From Pseudomonas uvaldensis (GTDB lineage: Bacteria; Pseudomonadota; Gammaproteobacteria; Pseudomonadales; Pseudomonadaceae), in assembly GCF_021271205.1 (NCBI RefSeq), contig NZ_JAIWKS010000004.1:434001-498000 (forward strand): a stretch of 64,000 bases of DNA, given 5' to 3'. A program made the translations under genes and the position numbers. Below are positions 59,931-64,000 of this stretch, one piece after another. The notes beneath the pieces are model-generated. The model was given only the letters and a program-made list of their open reading frames with translations. It did no database searches and was not told the DNA's origin. How positions within the stretch are numbered: the first letter of the stretch is position 1; the number at the start of each line of letters is the position of its first letter.

Positions 59931-60284
59931 GGAGAGTCGATCTGTAAGCCGGGTTCTGTCTTGAACAGTCATTCGTCTACGATGGCCATCACTGGACATC
60001 TTTAGCAACCTACCCGGTCCCAGCGCGGGCCACGCCTTGGGACCCTATTTGGTCTTGCTCCAAGTGGGGTTTACCTAGCCACGAACTGTTGCCAGCCGTG
60101 CGGTGCGCTCTTACCGCACCTTTTCACCCTTACCGGCGCCGAAGCGCTTAGGCGGTTATTTTCTGTGGCACTTTCCGTAGGCTCGCGCCTCCCAGGCATT
60201 ACCTGGCACTTCGCCCTATGGAGCCCGGACTTTCCTCCCCCTTCCAATTTTCATGGAAGGCAGCGACTGTCCGATCGACTCTCC
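59931..60284 (-). ncRNA. rnpB: RNase P RNA (bacterial type A)
   Basis: The catalytic RNA that matures tRNA 5' ends. On the minus strand the molecule begins GGAGAGTCGATCGGACAGTC and ends with CTTACAGATCGACTCTCC, so the two ends pair to form the P1 helix (GGAGAGTCGATC with GATCGACTCTCC). The 5' part contains GAAAGTCCGGGCTCCATAGG (the universal P4 strand). The 3' part contains the pseudoknot region AGACAGAACCCGGCTTACA. Length of about 354 nt is normal for gammaproteobacteria. It lies between rsmI and mraZ, a conserved Pseudomonas arrangement. Confidence 0.97.
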
Positions 60285-60291
60285 GCCGCGA

Positions 60292-60320
60292 AGGTTAACG
60301 GCAGAGCGCCCGAAGGACAA
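60292..60320 (-). promoter_or_regulatory. Promoter of the RNase P RNA gene
   Basis: On the minus strand TTGTCC (60320-60315), a 17-base spacer and TAACCT (60297-60292) lie 7 bases before the predicted first nucleotide of the RNA. The spacing is ideal for sigma-70. Confidence 0.7.
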
Positions 60321-60356
60321 GCGCTAAAAGCCTTTGGCCACTTCATCTGTCCGGTT

Positions 60357-61229
60357 TTACCGGGCCTTCTGTTTGTCCAGCGCGACCTGATACAACACAT
60401 TCTTGCGCTCGCCGGTGATCTGCGCTGCAAGCGCGGCGGCGCGCTTGAGTGGCATTTCCTCGAGCAGCAGGTCCAGGATGCGCATCGCTTCGCCGCTGAC
60501 AGCCTCGTCATTTTCCGGCGCCGCCCAGCCCGCCACCAACACGACACACTCGCCGCGCTGCTGGTTGCTGTCGCTCTCGACGAAGGCACGCAACTGCGCC
60601 AACGGCAGGCCCTTGAGGGTTTCGAAGGTCTTGGTCAACTCGCGGGCCAGCAGTGCCGGACGCTCCGGGCCGAACACCTGCTCCATGTCCTGCAGGCATT
60701 CCAGGATGCGATGCGGCGCCTCATAGAAGATCAATGTGCGAGGCTCTTCCTTTATAGCCTCCAGGCGTGCCCGGCGCCCCACGGCCTTGGCTGGCAGGAA
60801 ACCTTCGAAAATGAAACGGTCCGATGGCAAGCCGGCCGCGGACAACGCTGCGATCAGGGCGCAAGCCCCCGGCACAGGCACCACGTCGATACCGGCCGCC
60901 CGGGCCTGGCGCACCAAATGGTAGCCCGGATCGGAAATCAGCGGCGTGCCCGCGTCGGAGATCAGCGCGACGTTTTCGCCCGCCAGCAGGCGAGTGATAA
61001 ACCGGCTACCCTCGTCCCGCTCGTTATGTTCGTGGCAGGCCGCCAGCGCAGTGGAGATACCGAAATGCTGCAGCAAGCGCTGGGAGTGACGGGTGTCTTC
61101 GGCGGCGATCAAGGCAACCTCCCGAAGAATCTTCAACGCCCGGGCGCTGATATCGTCCAGGTTGCCGATGGGCGTCGCCACCACATAAAGCGAGCCGGCG
61201 GCGGAATTCAAAGCACCTGGAGCAGTCAA
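60357..61229 (-). CDS. rsmI: 16S rRNA (cytidine(1402)-2'-O)-methyltransferase RsmI
   Basis: Tetrapyrrole-methylase-fold enzyme that 2'-O-methylates C1402 of 16S rRNA. Signatures are LYVVATPIGNLDDISARA at the N-terminus, EDTRHSQRLLQHF, NVALISDAGTPLISDPGY (the SAM loop), PVPGACALIAALSAAGLP and YEAPHRILECL. I chose a TTG at 61229 (about 290 residues) because GAGG sits 8 bases upstream and the resulting N-terminus (TAPGALNSAAGSLYV) fits the family. An ATG at 61262 adds 11 residues but lacks a ribosome site. It is divergent from lpoA. Confidence 0.95.
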   Translation of the reverse strand: MTAPGALNSAAGSLYVVATPIGNLDDISARALKILREVALIAAEDTRHSQRLLQHFGISTALAACHEHNERDEGSRFITRLLAGENVALISDAGTPLISDPGYHLVRQARAAGIDVVPVPGACALIAALSAAGLPSDRFIFEGFLPAKAVGRRARLEAIKEEPRTLIFYEAPHRILECLQDMEQVFGPERPALLARELTKTFETLKGLPLAQLRAFVESDSNQQRGECVVLVAGWAAPENDEAVSGEAMRILDLLLEEMPLKRAAALAAQITGERKNVLYQVALDKQKAR

Positions 61230-61439
61230 AGCGCATACCTCATGATCGGTGAAAACCGCCATTGTAGCGCGTAGCGGACATCGCGGCTGTTTGTAGCGCG
61301 GTGTTGCATGCCGGCCTTTTGTGCTGCACCGCAACATTTGAAATACCTAAATCGTTCGATTCACGCCACTGACATCGCACCCCGGCCGGTGCTTGGGTAC
61401 AATTCGACGCTAATTTGATCTCGTATCAGGAACATTTAC

Positions 61440-63251
61440 ATGATCGCTTGTCTGCGGCTGTTTTCCGCTCTCTGCCTCGCTGCCCTCCTGGCGGCCTGCG
61501 CCAGCTCGCCCTCGTCCAGTCTTGGCGAGCTTCCACGGACCCCGGATGCCAGTATCGAGCAACTGCTCGAACAGGCCGCCCAAAGCAAAACGCCGGAAAA
61601 AGCCGCCCTGCTGCGCCTGAGCGCCGCCGACCTGGCCTACCGCCAGGGCAATGCCGGCCAATCCGCACAGATCCTGCAACAGGTGCCGATGGAGCAGCTC
61701 AAGCCCGGCCAGCAGATCTTCGCCAGCACGCTGTCGGCGGAACTGGCCATGACGCGCAACCAGCCCAAGGCGGCCCTGACCGCCCTGAGCCACCCTAGCC
61801 TGCAACACTTGAGCGAGATGCCGGTGGAGCAGCAGGTCCGCACCGGAACCATCCGTGCCCGCGCCCTCGAGGCCGATGGCCAGACGCTGGCGGCTGCCAA
61901 GGAGCGAATCTTCATCGCGCCGCTGCTTGAAAAAGAAGCGGCAGCGAAAAACCATGAAGCGATCTGGTCCCTGATCGCCTCCCTGCCTACCGACCAGCTG
62001 CAACCGACCACCACCGACGATCTCGGCGGCTGGCTGAGCCTGGCCCGCGCAGTGAAAACCGCCGGCACCCTGGAACAGCAACAGGCCGCCATCGACAGCT
62101 GGCGCGAACAGAACCCCAAGCATCCGGCCGCGATCCAACTGCCGACGCCCCTGGTCAAGCTCAAGGAGCTGGCAAGCCAGCCGCTGAGCAAGATCGCCCT
62201 GCTACTGCCTCAGAACGGCCAACTGGCCTCAGTTGCCAAGGCCCTGCGCGAAGGCTTCATTGCCGCGCACTACCAGGCTCAACAGGCCGGGCAGAAGCCG
62301 CCGAGCATCCAGTTCTACGACAGCTCCAGCCTGACCTCCATGGACGACTTCTACCGCAAGGCCCAGGCCGATGGCGTGCAGCTGGTGGTCGGACCGCTGG
62401 AAAAACCGCTGGTCAAGCAGATCAGCACGCGCCCGCAGCTGCCGATCACCACCCTGGCGCTGAACTACAGCGAAGGTGAACAAGGCCCACCCCAACTCTT
62501 CCAGTTCGGCCTGGCGCCCGAGGACGAAGCCCGCGAAGTCGCTCGTCGCGCACGCGCCGATGGCCTGCATCGCGCAGCCGTCATGGTGCCAAAGGGCGAA
62601 TGGGGTGATCGCGTCCTGAAAGCCTTCAGCCAGGACTGGCAGGCCAACGGCGGCACGATCATCGCCATCGAGCGTGTCGACCAGCCGGTGCAACTGGCGC
62701 AACAAATCGCCGACATGTTCCAACTGCGCCAGAGCGAGGCTCGCGCCAAGAGCCTGCAGAACACCGTAGGCACCACGGTTGCAGCCCAGCCGTCCCGCCG
62801 CCAGGACATCGAATTCATCTTCCTGGCGTCGACTCCGCAACAGGCTCAGCAGATCAAGCCGACCCTGAATTTCCAATACGCCGGCGACGTACCGGTCTAT
62901 GCGACTTCTTCGGTGTTCAGCGCCAGCGGTGACCAGAACCAGTACAACGACATGAACGGGATTCGCTTCTGCGAAACCCCTTGGCTGCTCGATGCCAACG
63001 ACCCGCTGCGCCAGCAGGTCAGCGCCCAGTGGCCTCAGGCCGGTGGCAGCCTGGGCCGGTTGTACGCGATGGGCGCGGACGCCTACCGCCTGGCCCCCCG
63101 CCTGGGTCAGCTCAAGACTTTGCCGGACAGCCGTATCGAAGGCTTGTCGGGCAGCCTGGCCGTATCGCAATCCCAGCGCGTCCAGCGGCAATTGCCTTGG
63201 GCCGAGTTCGTCAACGGACAGGTGCAGCGCCTGCCGGACACCCAGCGCTGA
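61440..63251 (+). CDS. lpoA: Penicillin-binding protein activator LpoA (YraM)
   Basis: Outer-membrane lipoprotein that reaches through the periplasm to activate PBP1a. The 603-residue protein has a lipobox LAAC (residues 17-20, in ALLAACASS). An N-terminal alpha-solenoid of TPR-like repeats follows (about 30-240, IEQLLEQAAQSKTPEKAALL). The C-terminal half has a periplasmic-binding-protein fold (IALLLPQNGQLASVAKALRE near 250, then VVGPLEKPLVKQIS near 315). It is the first gene of an lpoA-yraN-gmhA-like run; the stop overlaps the yraN start (TGATG). Confidence 0.95.
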   Translation: MIACLRLFSALCLAALLAACASSPSSSLGELPRTPDASIEQLLEQAAQSKTPEKAALLRLSAADLAYRQGNAGQSAQILQQVPMEQLKPGQQIFASTLSAELAMTRNQPKAALTALSHPSLQHLSEMPVEQQVRTGTIRARALEADGQTLAAAKERIFIAPLLEKEAAAKNHEAIWSLIASLPTDQLQPTTTDDLGGWLSLARAVKTAGTLEQQQAAIDSWREQNPKHPAAIQLPTPLVKLKELASQPLSKIALLLPQNGQLASVAKALREGFIAAHYQAQQAGQKPPSIQFYDSSSLTSMDDFYRKAQADGVQLVVGPLEKPLVKQISTRPQLPITTLALNYSEGEQGPPQLFQFGLAPEDEAREVARRARADGLHRAAVMVPKGEWGDRVLKAFSQDWQANGGTIIAIERVDQPVQLAQQIADMFQLRQSEARAKSLQNTVGTTVAAQPSRRQDIEFIFLASTPQQAQQIKPTLNFQYAGDVPVYATSSVFSASGDQNQYNDMNGIRFCETPWLLDANDPLRQQVSAQWPQAGGSLGRLYAMGADAYRLAPRLGQLKTLPDSRIEGLSGSLAVSQSQRVQRQLPWAEFVNGQVQRLPDTQR

Positions 63252-63613
63252 TGCCCGAGCGATCGCGCCAGCAGAGCGGACGGGATGCCGAGGGCCTGGC
63301 CCTCGCGCACCTCCAGCAACAGGGTCTGCGTCTGGTGGCGCAGAACTGGCTGTGTAAACGCGGCGAGCTTGATCTGGTCATGCTTGACGGCGATACAGTA
63401 GTATTTGTCGAAGTCCGCTACAGAAAAAATACCCAATGGGGTGGCGCCCTCGACAGCATCGACTCGCGCAAACGCCAGAAGCTGATTTTTGCCGCGCAGT
63501 ATTTTCTGCAAAGCGAATCTCGCTGGGCCGATCACCCCTGCCGCTTCGATGTAGTTGCCATCGACAGCAACGCCGATCAGTTGAACTGGCTGCAGAACGC
63601 CTTCGACGGTTGA
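63251..63613 (+). CDS. yraN: YraN family protein (UPF0102, endonuclease-like)
   Basis: A 120-residue protein with the restriction-endonuclease-like fold of UPF0102. It shows GRDAEGLALAHLQQQGLRLV (residues about 10-29), then the predicted nuclease core GELDLVMLDGDTVVFVEVRY (E-LD...VFVEVR, near residues 38-57) and RKRQKLIFAAQYFL. Its cellular role is not firmly established. The ATG overlaps the lpoA stop by one base, and the neighbours lpoA and a DiaA/GmhA-type gene are conserved in many gammaproteobacteria. Confidence 0.93.
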   Translation: MPERSRQQSGRDAEGLALAHLQQQGLRLVAQNWLCKRGELDLVMLDGDTVVFVEVRYRKNTQWGGALDSIDSRKRQKLIFAAQYFLQSESRWADHPCRFDVVAIDSNADQLNWLQNAFDG

Positions 63614-63683
63614 ACGGCGGGCCGGACCCTTTTACCCAATTTTTGCTCTTTGCTTTGCGCGCCGCACATGCCTGTGCCGATAA

Positions 63684-64000
<317 letters not shown>

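Overview
The window is a chromosomal segment of a Pseudomonas, most likely a member of the P. fluorescens complex. The reasons are a complete 12-gene alginate cluster in the canonical Pseudomonas order, a complete dcw cell-division cluster running mraZ to lpxC, codon use strongly biased to G/C at third positions, and repeated palindromic elements of the GTGGGAGC...GCTCCCAC type (REPINs) that are characteristic of this group. Species assignment is inference; no 16S gene is present.

Layout. 1-824: start of a moaC-moaD-moaE molybdopterin operon (minus strand). 996-4822: a PIN/PhoH ATPase, a secreted NodB-like deacetylase and yaaA. 4823-5632: an 810-bp gene-free region, the algD promoter and leader. 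It holds a candidate AlgU promoter, repeated TGGCA boxes and several RNA hairpins, including a well-formed three-way junction just before algD. 5633-22170: algD-alg8-alg44-algK-algE-algG-algX-algL-algI-algJ-algF-algA, ending at a strong terminator. Two REPINs sit inside the cluster, one on each side of the algI-algJ-algF acetylation block.

22252-26474: accessory material, namely an orphan TccC-like Rhs toxin with a divergent C-terminal domain, a small two-helix membrane protein and a short-chain dehydrogenase. 26597-32554: an AaeXAB-like efflux operon (adaptor, DUF1656, FUSC pump, NodT-type outer-membrane channel) with a divergent LysR regulator. 32588-41116: a small unknown protein, an RND pump with its adaptor but no outer-membrane channel, an OmpR/EnvZ-type two-component pair, and a membrane GGDEF diguanylate cyclase with a receptor domain. 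41117-41780: a repeat-rich junction with two tandem REPINs, a hexanucleotide microsatellite and a palindrome-rich element.

41781-59620 (minus strand): the whole dcw cluster (mraZ-rsmH-ftsL-ftsI-murE-murF-mraY-murD-ftsW-murG-murC-ddlB-ftsQ-ftsA-ftsZ-lpxC), tightly packed with ATGA-type overlaps. It is headed by a sigma-70 promoter with three 10-bp-phased MraZ boxes and closed by a UUCG-tetraloop terminator. 59931-60284: RNase P RNA. 60357-64000: rsmI, and divergently lpoA, yraN and the start of a phosphoheptose-isomerase-family gene.

Functional links. Alg44 carries an intact PilZ c-di-GMP site, so a diguanylate cyclase such as the one at 39620-41116 could in principle feed alginate polymerisation. 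Envelope biogenesis is the theme of the second half: peptidoglycan precursors, divisome, lipid A commitment, and PBP activation by LpoA. I found no prophage, integrase, transposase, CRISPR array or tRNA.
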